Of a stretch of DNA of 32,002 nt, positions 23,113 through 30,932 are shown in pieces. The notes under the pieces were generated by a model. It made no database searches and had not been told where the DNA came from. It saw only the letters and a list, made by a program, of their open reading frames with translations. The stretch spans positions 1 through 32,002 of the forward strand of contig CAJTMX010000043.1 of the NCBI GenBank assembly GCA_910577235.1, in the 5' to 3' direction. The stretch is from an uncultured Acetatifactor sp. (GTDB taxonomy: Bacteria; Bacillota; Clostridia; Lachnospirales; Lachnospiraceae). The stretch's first letter is position 1; each line of letters starts with the position of its first letter. Both the position numbers and the translations under genes were made by a program.

Positions 23113-24744
23113 ATGTATGAATGTCCCGGTTGTGGCGCCAACATGAAATTTGATATTGCGTCTCAGCAGATGTCCTGCGCTTACTGCGGTATGAGGGCAG
23201 AGCCGCATAGTCTGCAAAAGGAAACGGATGCCGAAGTGGAGGACACGTTTGATGTCACCAGGTTTACCTGTCCGCAGTGCGGCGGTGAGATGCTCAGCGG
23301 CGATCAGGATGCCACGGCATTTTGCAGTTTCTGCGGTGCGGCCAATATCCTGACAGGCCGGCTGGTCCGTGAAAAGCGCCCCAAATATATCATTCCATTT
23401 AAAAAGACCAAGGAGGATTGTAAGCGGGCGTATGCAAAAAAAATGCGCTGGGCAATCTTTGCTCCCCGCCAGCTGCGTGACCCCGCTTACATAGACAGCT
23501 TTCGGGGGATTTATATGCCCTATTGGACCTATGAGATGGAGCAGAAAGGAGGTATATGCTGTAAGGGTAAAAAAAGTTATCGGCGGGGAGACTATGTCTA
23601 TACGGAACATTATGATCTGACCGGCAATATAGACGCGGAATATTACGGCTTTTCCTATGACGCATCCTCCACTTTTTGCGATAATATCAGCGAATCCCTG
23701 GCCCCGTATTTTGTGAAGGATCAAGTGGAATTCACCCCGGCTTACCTCAGCGGTTTTTACGCCGACATAGCGGATGTGGGCGAGGATCTATACCGTGAGA
23801 ATGCCCTGAGGGCGGCAAACGAGAGCAGTTGGGCGCAGATACGCGGCGCAAAGGCCTTTAAGGAATATAAGGTAAGCTATAACGGCAGGCAGTCCGGTCT
23901 GACCGAATTGTTACATACCCGGTGCAGCGCCGCCCACAGTACCATGTATCCGGTTTGGTTTATGTCCTGGAGAAAAGATGACAGAGTGGCCTATGCCACC
24001 GTAAACGGTCAGACAGGCAAAGTGGTGGCCGACATGCCCATAGATATAAAAAATTATTGCGCGGTGGCGTTGATACTGGCCCTTCCTCTGTTTATCATCC
24101 TCAACCTGCTGGGTACGATGAAACCCATTACGCTGCTGGTGCTGAGCAGTCTGTTGGGCATTGCCGCCGCCTGGTTCTATCTGTTGGAGCTGCGTGCTAT
24201 CCGGCGCAGGGAGAACAATGAGACGGATGTGGCATTGCAACAGAAAAAATGGGAAAAAAACATAGAGCGGGGAATGCCTGCAACGCCGCCCAAACAGTTG
24301 GGACGTCAGGGTTCCGGTTCCATATTTAAGAGACTGCCCAAAACGGTAACTTTGATGCTGGTCATGGTAGTGCTGACGCCAGTGATCACTGTGCTGGTGA
24401 TCTTTCAGGCGATCCTGTCAATGATGGGAATGAGCTTAGCGTTTCTTGGACCGCTTGCGGCGATGGTGGTCTGTGGGATATTCTATTACATGAGCTTTAG
24501 GGAAGAGAAACGGCTGGAGAATTACAGGCATCGCTTTGGCGGTGTGACCGCAATGGTTGCACAGGCTATTGTGGCGATGATCTGCTTGTGGAATCCGGTG
24601 TCGGATCTCTGGTATTATCTGGGAGCGCTGCTCATTATGCTGTCGGTGATATTTGACATACGGGACATCATTAAGAGTTATAATCGGCTTGCCATGCGTA
24701 GGCTGCCGCAGTTTGACAAACAGGGAGGTGACGACCTTGCGTAA
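23113..24744 (+). CDS. double zinc-ribbon multi-pass membrane protein
   Basis: This 543-residue protein begins with two CxxC zinc ribbons (Cys4/7/22/25 and Cys53/56/71/74), similar to TFIIB-type ribbons. A soluble middle domain (about residues 85-310) with IIPFKKTKEDCKRAYAKKM and YMPYWTYEME motifs follows, then about six membrane helices (roughly 316-335, 339-360, 411-432, 437-461, 477-494, 497-516). Proteins of this layout occur in Clostridia next to TPM-domain genes; the function is not established. ATG 23113 follows GTGAGGA. Its stop is overlapped by the start of the TPM gene, so the two form an operon. Confidence 0.8.
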   Translation: MYECPGCGANMKFDIASQQMSCAYCGMRAEPHSLQKETDAEVEDTFDVTRFTCPQCGGEMLSGDQDATAFCSFCGAANILTGRLVREKRPKYIIPFKKTKEDCKRAYAKKMRWAIFAPRQLRDPAYIDSFRGIYMPYWTYEMEQKGGICCKGKKSYRRGDYVYTEHYDLTGNIDAEYYGFSYDASSTFCDNISESLAPYFVKDQVEFTPAYLSGFYADIADVGEDLYRENALRAANESSWAQIRGAKAFKEYKVSYNGRQSGLTELLHTRCSAAHSTMYPVWFMSWRKDDRVAYATVNGQTGKVVADMPIDIKNYCAVALILALPLFIILNLLGTMKPITLLVLSSLLGIAAAWFYLLELRAIRRRENNETDVALQQKKWEKNIERGMPATPPKQLGRQGSGSIFKRLPKTVTLMLVMVVLTPVITVLVIFQAILSMMGMSLAFLGPLAAMVVCGIFYYMSFREEKRLENYRHRFGGVTAMVAQAIVAMICLWNPVSDLWYYLGALLIMLSVIFDIRDIIKSYNRLAMRRLPQFDKQGGDDLA

Positions 24745-25513
24745 GATGAGAGTTATGACAACCCGGCTGCTGGGCCTGATGACAGCTCTGCTGATCTGTC
24801 TGACTGCAAAACTGTCTGCCTGCGCAGAGGTCATTGTGACCAATCAGGATACCGGATACCAGGTGTGCATAGAGGACGACGCGGAGTTATTGACTGAGGA
24901 AGAGCGCAGTGAACTGGCCAGACAGATGCTGGGTATCACTGACTACGGAAATGTTATGTTTAAGACCATCGATGAGAACAGCGGCAGCACTTCCGGGTAT
25001 GCCACGGCTTTTTACCGGGAGTGCTTTGGCAGTTCCAGCGGCACCGTGTTTCTCATTGATATGGATAACCGCAATATCTGGATACGCAACGATGGGCGAA
25101 TCAGCCAGATCGTAACCGATGACTATTCCGATACCGTCACGGATAACTGCTATTCTTACGCCAGCCGGGGAGACTATTACGGCTGTGCCCAGAAAGCATT
25201 TTCGCAGATCGAGGCCTTACTGAGAGGGCAGCGGATCGCGCAACCCATGAAATATATCTGTAATGCTTTCATGGCGGTGATTCTGTCCCTGCTGCTGACT
25301 CTGGGATTGGTCCGGCTGGTATCGAGAAAGACCGTTCCTGGCCATGGAGATCTGCTGCGGGCGGTGTCCCATGAGTTTCGTCTGAACGATCCTCTGGCAA
25401 CTTATACCGGTACTACAAAAGAATATGATCCGCCCTCCTCCGACAGTTCTGACTCCGGCGGCAGCGGAGGCGGCAGTTCCGGCAGCGGCAGTGGCGGGGG
25501 ACACAGTTTCTGA
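24737..25513 (+). CDS. TPM-domain membrane protein (TTG start)
   Basis: A signal peptide (residues about 7-30, LLGLMTALLICLTAKLSACA) is followed by a TPM domain at about 40-165 (LLTEEERSELARQML, GNVMFKTIDENSGS, SGTVFLIDMDNRNIWIRNDG), a membrane helix at about 173-195, a short cytoplasmic part, and a Gly/Ser-rich tail ending GGGHSF. TPM proteins are envelope proteins linked to membrane protein quality control or phosphatase activity in other organisms; the role here is not known. TTG 24737 is eight bases after GGGAGG; ATG 24746 is the main alternative. It overlaps the zinc-ribbon gene by eight bases. Confidence 0.78.
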   Translation: MRKMRVMTTRLLGLMTALLICLTAKLSACAEVIVTNQDTGYQVCIEDDAELLTEEERSELARQMLGITDYGNVMFKTIDENSGSTSGYATAFYRECFGSSSGTVFLIDMDNRNIWIRNDGRISQIVTDDYSDTVTDNCYSYASRGDYYGCAQKAFSQIEALLRGQRIAQPMKYICNAFMAVILSLLLTLGLVRLVSRKTVPGHGDLLRAVSHEFRLNDPLATYTGTTKEYDPPSSDSSDSGGSGGGSSGSGSGGGHSF

Positions 25514-25529
25514 TAGGGAGGATTAATCC

Positions 25530-25589
25530 ATGTACGAATGTCCCGGTTACGGAGTCCGGGAAGTCCATACCCAAACCACGAAACGGTAG
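25530..25589 (+). pseudogene. remnant start of a third zinc-ribbon gene
   Basis: ATG 25530, with GGGAGG upstream, encodes MYECPGYG and stops after 19 codons. The first six residues match the start of the gene at 23113 (MYECPGCG), and the DNA is nearly the same over 19 bases, but the second ribbon cysteine is Tyr. Downstream, another frame encodes a Gly/Ser/Tyr-rich stretch up to the terminator, suggesting an internally deleted or frameshifted gene whose start and tail survive. It could also be a chance short frame. Confidence 0.5.
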
Positions 25590-25627
25590 TTCACTGTCCT
25601 ACGGCTATTCCAGTTCCTATGTCCCCG

Positions 25628-25681
25628 GTAGCGGAGCCGGAAACAATAACAAGGTTTCCGGCTCCTGCTACGGTGTTTTTT
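25628..25681 (+). terminator. strong intrinsic terminator after the TPM operon
   Basis: GTAGCGGAGCCGGAAAC (25628-25644) pairs with 25654-25671 with one bulged base, followed by six T residues (25676-25681). It lies between convergent genes; the right arm includes the stop codon of the minus-strand peptidase. On the minus strand no T tract follows, so it acts chiefly on the plus strand. Confidence 0.85.
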
Positions 25682-26759
25682 GGAAATGTTGATAGTCCTT
25701 ACAGGAGTTCCAGTCGCCGCCCCAGGTAAAACCGTGCTCTTTGAACAGCCGGCAGCACAGATCGTTCTCATCGATCTTGTAGGGAAATGCCTTGCTGCGG
25801 TCCGCGTATTCTTCTCCGGCGGCAGGGGCCACATTGATACTGTGGTCCCTGTTATAGGTGATATAGGGATTGTACAGGGGATTGACGTCAACGGCCAGCC
25901 CGTAAGCGTGCCGGGACAGATTGGAGGAGCCGGACACCACCCGGTAGTTAAAACAGGAGGTGTTGTTGTCCTCCATGGACTGATCGTCATTCCCGTTATA
26001 TTCGTCGATCAGGCGGATCTTTTCAATCCGGTACTCTGCCAGATACAGTTCATGGAATATTTCCACCAAGTCCTGCGCGATCTTCTGATTACAGATTAAC
26101 TCCCCTTCTGCAGGATTTCCTTCAAAATCAATGTAAAACACATGCACATAGGAGAGGTTATGAGTGAAAATAGCCGGGTCTTCCAGGTCTTCGGGATAAG
26201 ATACACCCGTTATATATTCTGCCAGCCCATCTGACAGAGGCTCATGGTAAAAACCCTCCGCCCACGTAGTTCGGGCATCCGCCATCAGGTCTTGGTTTAG
26301 GGAGAGGCCCGTTAAAGTGGCGCTGCCGACGGTTTCTGTCAAATTTTGCAAGTTATCTGTCTTCATATCATTTTCTGTTCCGTCAGTTTTAGGATTCTCT
26401 GTATCATATGCTTTTTCTTCGGAAACAGGTACATTTCCCGAAATCCCTTGTGTGTCGGCAGGTCCGGCGGAGTCTCCCTGGCCCGGTGTGCCGGCGGGTC
26501 CTGCGGCGTCTCCCTGGTCCGGTGTGTCGGTGGGTCCCGCGGTATTTCCCTGGCCCGGTGTGCCGGCGGGTCCGGCGGCGTCTCCTGTCTCCGGCGTGGC
26601 CGTGGGTCTTGGCGTGCCGGTGGGCTGGGGATGTTCCCGGGCAATATCTCCCAATGTCTCGGAACCGATCCCGGTTATACGGGAGATACTTATGCATATT
26701 ATGATCACTGCGGCGATGGCAGTCAAACCTTTTATTAGAGCGTTACGCTTATTGTTCAT
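25668..26759 (-). CDS. membrane-anchored M15-family D-Ala-D-Ala carboxypeptidase-like peptidase
   Basis: An N-terminal membrane anchor (about residues 8-26) is followed by a Pro/Gly/Thr-rich linker with four 12-residue repeats (residues 59-106, pattern GDAAGPAGTPGQ), a Thr/Asn/Asp-rich stretch, and a C-terminal M15C-type peptidase domain. Zinc ligands are His284, Asp291 (SRHAYGLAVDVN) and His358 (DYQHF), with the WGGDW motif at 346-350. The family cleaves peptidoglycan stem peptides; the linker would span the wall. ATG at 26759 is preferred, with AAAGG upstream (reverse strand). The open frame reaches 26888, but that lies beyond the promoter -10. 363 residues. Confidence 0.85.
   Translation of the reverse strand: MNNKRNALIKGLTAIAAVIIICISISRITGIGSETLGDIAREHPQPTGTPRPTATPETGDAAGPAGTPGQGNTAGPTDTPDQGDAAGPAGTPGQGDSAGPADTQGISGNVPVSEEKAYDTENPKTDGTENDMKTDNLQNLTETVGSATLTGLSLNQDLMADARTTWAEGFYHEPLSDGLAEYITGVSYPEDLEDPAIFTHNLSYVHVFYIDFEGNPAEGELICNQKIAQDLVEIFHELYLAEYRIEKIRLIDEYNGNDDQSMEDNNTSCFNYRVVSGSSNLSRHAYGLAVDVNPLYNPYITYNRDHSINVAPAAGEEYADRSKAFPYKIDENDLCCRLFKEHGFTWGGDWNSCKDYQHFQKTP
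26442..26585 (-). repeat. four 36-bp in-frame repeats in the peptidase linker
   Basis: Four 12-codon units encode GDAAGPAGTPGQ, GNTAGPTDTPDQ, GDAAGPAGTPGQ and GDSAGPADTQGI. Copies 1 and 3 are identical in protein. Such linkers are prone to copy-number change. Confidence 0.85.
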
Positions 26760-26844
26760 ATTGTGCGCCTTTCTGCGGGCAAAGGCCCGAACGATATAAC
26801 CGGGCAGCCATTGGGCCATCCTGTCAGTTTTGTCTTCTCGGGAT

Positions 26845-26873
26845 AGTATAGCATACCCCGGATTATTCGTCAA
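26845..26873 (-). promoter_or_regulatory. extended -10 promoter of the M15 peptidase gene
   Basis: On the minus strand TTGACG (26868-26873) and TATACT (26845-26850) are 17 bp apart with TGC directly before the -10. The transcript would start near 26838, leaving a leader of about 80 bases before ATG 26759. Confidence 0.75.
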
Positions 26874-26940
26874 AAAACAGGGACTCAAAAATTCAAGTGT
26901 TAAGTGTAATAAGTTTTATAATTAGTTTTCGATTTAATGA

Positions 26941-26969
26941 TTGTAAAAACCTGCCCAATTTAGTAAAAT
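26941..26969 (+). promoter_or_regulatory. probable promoter of the ECF transporter operon
   Basis: TTGTAA (26941-26946) and TAAAAT (26964-26969), 17 bp apart, lie about 20 bases upstream of the ecfA1 ATG. Both are one or two bases from consensus. Confidence 0.55.
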
Positions 26970-26990
26970 AATAAATCGAGGTATATAGGA

Positions 26991-28208
26991 ATGAGTATTG
27001 TAAAAACCAAAAATCTGACATATGAATATTTGAGGCGGGATGAGGAAGGCAATGTGGAGGGCGTCACCAAAGCGGTAAACGATGTGTCGCTGCGGGTTCG
27101 CCGGGGCGATTTCATAGCCATCGTGGGACACAACGGTTCGGGAAAATCCACGCTGGCCAAGCATTTGAACGCCATCCTGCAGCCGACACAGGGCACGGTG
27201 TGGGTGGACGGCATAGACACCCGGGAGGACGAACGGGTTTGGGAGATACGCCAGAGGGCCGGAATGGTATTTCAGAACCCGGACAACCAGATCATCGGGC
27301 AGATTGTGGAGGAGGATGTGGGATTTGGTCCGGAAAATCTGGGTGTTCCCACACAGGATATATGGAAAAGGGTGGAGCAGAGCCTGCAGGCTGTGGGAAT
27401 GTTTCAGTTTCGCACCCACTCTCCCAACAAGTTATCCGGGGGACAGAAACAGCGGGTGTCCATCGCCGGGGTGCTGGCCATGCATCCGGAGTGCATCATA
27501 CTTGACGAACCCACCGCCATGCTGGACCCCAGCGGCCGCAAGGAAGTGATACGGGCCGTAAGAGAATTGAACAGCGCGGATAAGGTGACGGTGATCTTGA
27601 TCACACATTATATGGAAGAAGTTATCCATGCGGATCATGTGTATGTGATGGATCAGGGCCGTATTGCAATGGAGGGGACACCCAGGGAGATTTTTTCCCG
27701 TGTGGAGCGGCTTAAAGAGCTGCGGCTGGATGTGCCCCAAGTGACGCTGCTGGCCTATGAGCTGCAGCAGCGGGGACTGAAACTGCACAGCGGGATACTG
27801 ACTACCCAGGAGCTGGTGAAAGCTCTCAGACGGTATGAATGGCCTGAGGCAGATATCTTGACAGAGACGAAGGCTGCTGCCACAGAGGAAACGAACGAGC
27901 CGACCACGGAGGAAACGAACGAGCCGACTACAGAGGAAACGAACGAGCCGACCACGGAGGAAACGAACGAGCCGACTACGGAGGAAACGAACGAGCCGAC
28001 CACGGAGGAAACGAACGAGCCGACCACAGAGGAAACGAACGAGCCGACCACAGAGGAAACGAACGAGCCGACCACAGAGGAAACGAACGAGCCGACCACG
28101 GAGGAAACGAACGAGCCGGTCACGGAGGAATCGAACGAGCCAACCACAGAAGAGACGGTGGAGGAGCGGCACACAGAAAGGGAGAGAACAGATGGCACTG
28201 ACAGTTGA
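26991..28208 (+). CDS. ecfA1: ECF transporter ATPase EcfA1 with a C-terminal repeat tail
   Basis: Residues 1-290 are a full ABC ATPase: Walker A GHNGSGKST (46-54), Q-loop Gln95, signature LSGGQ (148-152), Walker B LDEP (171-174) and switch His206. With EcfA2 and EcfT it forms the energy-coupling module for vitamin uptake; the S component is elsewhere. Unusually, residues 298-385 are eleven tandem copies of an eight-residue unit (TEETNEPT type), followed by a charged tail to residue 405. EcfA1 is normally about 280 residues. The tail is acidic and probably disordered. The gene's end overlaps the ecfA2 start by 17 bases, so the tail cannot be a pseudogene read-through. Confidence 0.95.
   Translation: MSIVKTKNLTYEYLRRDEEGNVEGVTKAVNDVSLRVRRGDFIAIVGHNGSGKSTLAKHLNAILQPTQGTVWVDGIDTREDERVWEIRQRAGMVFQNPDNQIIGQIVEEDVGFGPENLGVPTQDIWKRVEQSLQAVGMFQFRTHSPNKLSGGQKQRVSIAGVLAMHPECIILDEPTAMLDPSGRKEVIRAVRELNSADKVTVILITHYMEEVIHADHVYVMDQGRIAMEGTPREIFSRVERLKELRLDVPQVTLLAYELQQRGLKLHSGILTTQELVKALRRYEWPEADILTETKAAATEETNEPTTEETNEPTTEETNEPTTEETNEPTTEETNEPTTEETNEPTTEETNEPTTEETNEPTTEETNEPTTEETNEPVTEESNEPTTEETVEERHTERERTDGTDS
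27882..28160 (+). repeat. 24-bp tandem repeat encoding the EcfA1 tail
   Basis: Eleven complete 24-base units start at 27882 and repeat every 24 bases to 28145, followed by a degenerate twelfth. Among units 1-9 every base difference is a synonymous third-position change (ACA/ACG, ACC/ACT). Only the last units change residues (Thr to Val in unit 10, Thr to Ser in unit 11). Confidence 0.97.
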
Positions 28209-29052
28209 TCATGTAAGTTATGTTTATGACCCGGACGCTCCTCTGGCCAGGATGGCACTCGACGATGTGAGCCTGACGATCCCGGAGGGACAGTTTATCG
28301 GGATCATCGGCCATACCGGTTCGGGTAAATCCACGCTGATGCAGCACCTGAACGGTCTGGTCAGGGCCTCCAGCGGCCGTATCCTTTTTAACGGACAGGA
28401 TATTGACGCAAAGGATTACGACAAGAAAGAGCTGCGCAGCAAAGTAGGGCTGGTATTTCAGTATCCTGAACATCAACTGTTTGAGGTGGACGTGTTTTCG
28501 GATGTGTGTTTCGGTCCCAGGAACCTGGGGCTGGACAAGGCGGAAGTGGAGCGGAGGGCAGCCGATGCTCTGGAGCGGGTGGGAGTACCCAGGGAGTTGT
28601 ATACCCAGTCTCCCTTTGAGCTGTCCGGCGGGCAGAAACGCCGGGTAGCAATCGCCGGAGTGCTGGCAATGAATCCCGAGATATTGATTCTGGATGAGCC
28701 CACCGCCGGACTGGACCCCAAGGGCCGCCGGGAGATATTGGACCAGATCAAGGAACTGCAGACCCGCTCCCATATGACTATTTTGCTGGTCAGTCACAGT
28801 ATGGAGGATGTGGCGGAGTATGTGGACAGGATCATTGTTATGAACCGGGGAAAGATAATATATGACGATATTCCGCGCAATATTTTCAAACGATACCGGG
28901 AGCTGGAAGAGATCGGACTGGGAGCGCCCCAGGTGACATATATTATGCAGACTCTGCGAAAGAGCGGTCTGCCGGTGAGTACGGAGGCTACAACCGTGCA
29001 GCAGGCGGCGGATGAGATCATGAAGGTACTGGATGGAGTTTTGGTATGCTGA
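28192..29052 (+). CDS. ecfA2: ECF transporter ATPase EcfA2
   Basis: ABC ATPase of 286 residues: Walker A GHTGSGKST (40-48), signature LSGGQ (144-148), Walker B LDEP (167-170), His202. It pairs with EcfA1 in the ECF heterodimer. ATG 28192 has GGGAGAG upstream and lies within the end of ecfA1; its own stop overlaps ecfT. Normal length and no repeat tail. Confidence 0.96.
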   Translation: MALTVDHVSYVYDPDAPLARMALDDVSLTIPEGQFIGIIGHTGSGKSTLMQHLNGLVRASSGRILFNGQDIDAKDYDKKELRSKVGLVFQYPEHQLFEVDVFSDVCFGPRNLGLDKAEVERRAADALERVGVPRELYTQSPFELSGGQKRRVAIAGVLAMNPEILILDEPTAGLDPKGRREILDQIKELQTRSHMTILLVSHSMEDVAEYVDRIIVMNRGKIIYDDIPRNIFKRYRELEEIGLGAPQVTYIMQTLRKSGLPVSTEATTVQQAADEIMKVLDGVLVC

Positions 29053-29843
29053 GAGATATAACTTTGGGACAATATTATCAGACAGAGTCTGTGATCCACC
29101 GGCTGGACCCCCGAGTCAAGCTGGCGGGGACGCTGCTGTATATCATTTCCCTGTTTCTGTTTGAAAATATATTGGGCTATGTGTTGGCGGCACTGTTTCT
29201 GGCACTGGTGATCGGCCTGTCCCATGTGCCCTTTAAATTTATGGTGCGGGGAATGAAAGCCATTCTTTTCCTGATGCTGATCACGGTGGTGTTCAATCTG
29301 TTTCTGACCCCCGGCCAGGAGTTGTTAAGGCTTTGGAGACTGACCATCACCCGGGAAGGGCTGCACAATGCGGTATATATGGCTTTGCGGCTGTCCTTTC
29401 TGATTATGGGTTCTTCCATTATGACGCTGACCACCACGCCCAACAATCTGACGGACGGTATGGAAAGAGGCTTGCGGCCGCTGAAGATCTTCAAGGTGCC
29501 CATACATGAAGTGGCGATGATCATGTCCATCGCCCTGCGCTTTATCCCGATCCTGCTGGAGGAGACGGACAAGATTATGAAGGCCCAGATCGCCAGAGGC
29601 GCGGACTTTGAGAGCGGCAACCTGATACGGAGGGCCAAAGCCATGGTGCCCTTGCTGGTACCGCTGTTTATCTCCGCTTTCCGCCGGGCCAACGACCTGG
29701 CCATGGCAATGGAGGCCCGCTGCTACCGGGGAGGCGAAGGGCGGACCAAGATGAAACCGCTGATCTATCAGCGCCGGGACCGGCTGGCGTATCTGTGCAT
29801 CCTGTTGTATCTGGGGTGCAAGATGGCGGCGGGACTTGTGTGA
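29046..29843 (+). CDS. ecfT: ECF transporter transmembrane protein EcfT
   Basis: An integral membrane protein of 265 residues with hydrophobic segments near 26-58, 70-88, 107-128, 155-172 and 244-262. The two coupling-helix motifs that dock on the ATPases are ARG (183-185) and ARC (224-226), the second in place of a second ARG. It carries the membrane half of the energy-coupling module. Its start overlaps ecfA2 by seven bases. Confidence 0.94.
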   Translation: MLRDITLGQYYQTESVIHRLDPRVKLAGTLLYIISLFLFENILGYVLAALFLALVIGLSHVPFKFMVRGMKAILFLMLITVVFNLFLTPGQELLRLWRLTITREGLHNAVYMALRLSFLIMGSSIMTLTTTPNNLTDGMERGLRPLKIFKVPIHEVAMIMSIALRFIPILLEETDKIMKAQIARGADFESGNLIRRAKAMVPLLVPLFISAFRRANDLAMAMEARCYRGGEGRTKMKPLIYQRRDRLAYLCILLYLGCKMAAGLV

Positions 29844-29925
29844 GGATAAAGGACCCCGCGGAGGAGGCTGTCTTGCAAGTGCCTAAGCCGCGGTAACTGA
29901 AGATTCCAGAAGGGCAGGACGGCAT

Positions 29926-30729
29926 ATGGAAAAAAAACGGGTGCGTCTGACAGTGGCCTATGACGGGACGGCCTATCACGGCTGGCAGACACAGGATAAC
30001 GCAGTTACAATAGAGAGCGTGCTAAACCGGGCCCTGACGGATCTGCTGGGAGAACCGGTTCAGGTCATCGGCGCCAGCCGCACGGACGCGGGGGTACATG
30101 CTCTGGGCAATATAGCCGTGTTCGACACCACGGCCCGGATGCCGGCGGAAAAAATATCTTACGCGCTGAACCAGCGGCTGCCGGAGGATATTCGTGTGCA
30201 GCGTTCCGAGGAGGTGAACGGCGACTGGCATCCCCGCCGGGTAGAGAGCCGTAAGACCTATGAATACAGGATATATCGGGGAACTTTTTCTATGCCCACC
30301 AGACGGTTGTACACTTATTTTACCTATCATGAGTTGGATGTGGAGGCAATGCGCCGGGCGGCAGGGTATCTGGTGGGTGAACATGATTTTAAAAGCTTTT
30401 GCCAGACCGGGGCCCAGGTGGAGAGTACCGTGCGGCAGATATATTCCATAGAACTGTACGAGCAGGGACCGGAGCTGGCGCTGCGGATATGCGGCGGCGG
30501 ATTCCTCTATAATATGGTAAGGATCATTGCGGGCACCTTGATGGAGGTAGGCAGGGGAAAGCGCAGGCCGGAGGATATGGAGGCCGTGCTGGCAGCCTGC
30601 GACCGCCGGGCGGCGGGTCCCACCGCTCCTGCCCGGGGTCTGACGCTTGTAAAGTATGAGTTTGGAGGAAAATTCGGGGAAAAATGTGCAAAACAAAAAT
30701 TCGGGGAAAAATCTGTAAAACCATATTGA
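29926..30729 (+). CDS. truA: tRNA pseudouridine synthase A
   Basis: TruA makes pseudouridine at positions 38-40 in the tRNA anticodon arm. The 267-residue protein has the catalytic Asp54 in ASRTDAGVHAL, the N-terminal YDGTAYHGWQ motif and the C-terminal GGGFLYNMVRIIAGTL. The last 20 residues contain a short duplication (KFGEKCAKQ / KFGEKSVKP) beyond the normal family end. ATG 29926 is 82 bases after ecfT. The stop codon lies inside the -35 box of the rplM promoter. Confidence 0.96.
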   Translation: MEKKRVRLTVAYDGTAYHGWQTQDNAVTIESVLNRALTDLLGEPVQVIGASRTDAGVHALGNIAVFDTTARMPAEKISYALNQRLPEDIRVQRSEEVNGDWHPRRVESRKTYEYRIYRGTFSMPTRRLYTYFTYHELDVEAMRRAAGYLVGEHDFKSFCQTGAQVESTVRQIYSIELYEQGPELALRICGGGFLYNMVRIIAGTLMEVGRGKRRPEDMEAVLAACDRRAAGPTAPARGLTLVKYEFGGKFGEKCAKQKFGEKSVKPY

Positions 30730-30754
30730 CAGCCGGGGAAACCTATAATATAAT
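30726..30754 (+). promoter_or_regulatory. perfect consensus promoter of rplM-rpsI
   Basis: TTGACA (30726-30731) and TATAAT (30749-30754) are both exact consensus with the ideal 17-bp spacer. The -35 box overlaps the truA stop codon. Confidence 0.9.
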
Positions 30755-30761
30755 ATATCAC

Positions 30762-30932
30762 TGTGGCAGAGTTTGTACGCCATTTATTCGTGTCAAGTCA
30801 AAGCCCCGACGAGACATGGAGAAAGAGAGTGATCCGGTTTTGGACGCTCCCGTGCTGTAGCCGGACATCTGCAGCGCCTGAGAGGAAAAAGCCACCCAAC
30901 TAACAAGGACAAAGTAATACGGAGGTAACGCA
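30762..30932 (+). promoter_or_regulatory. candidate autoregulatory leader of rplM-rpsI
   Basis: About 170 transcribed bases lie between the promoter and rplM. L13 leaders that bind their own product are known upstream of rplM in Firmicutes; this sequence is in the right place and of suitable length. I could not verify the consensus structure by eye. Confidence 0.4.

Noticed and set aside
23014..23724. Minus-strand frame opposite the zinc-ribbon gene
   Set aside because: The plus strand has two zinc ribbons, a good ribosome binding site and operon context; the reverse frame has no recognisable domain.
25538..25729. A 63-codon plus-strand frame after the TPM gene
   Set aside because: It begins inside the remnant, runs through the terminator hairpin and into the antisense of the peptidase gene, and has no start signal.
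26317..26799. Plus-strand frames opposite the M15 peptidase linker
   Set aside because: They mirror the Pro/Gly/Thr linker repeat; no ribosome binding site or domain supports them.
27432..28258. Minus-strand frames with VGSFVSSV-type or RLVRFLRG-type repeats
   Set aside because: They are antisense to the ecfA1 24-bp repeat. The plus-strand frame has a full ABC ATPase and synonymous variation, so the reverse frames are shadows.
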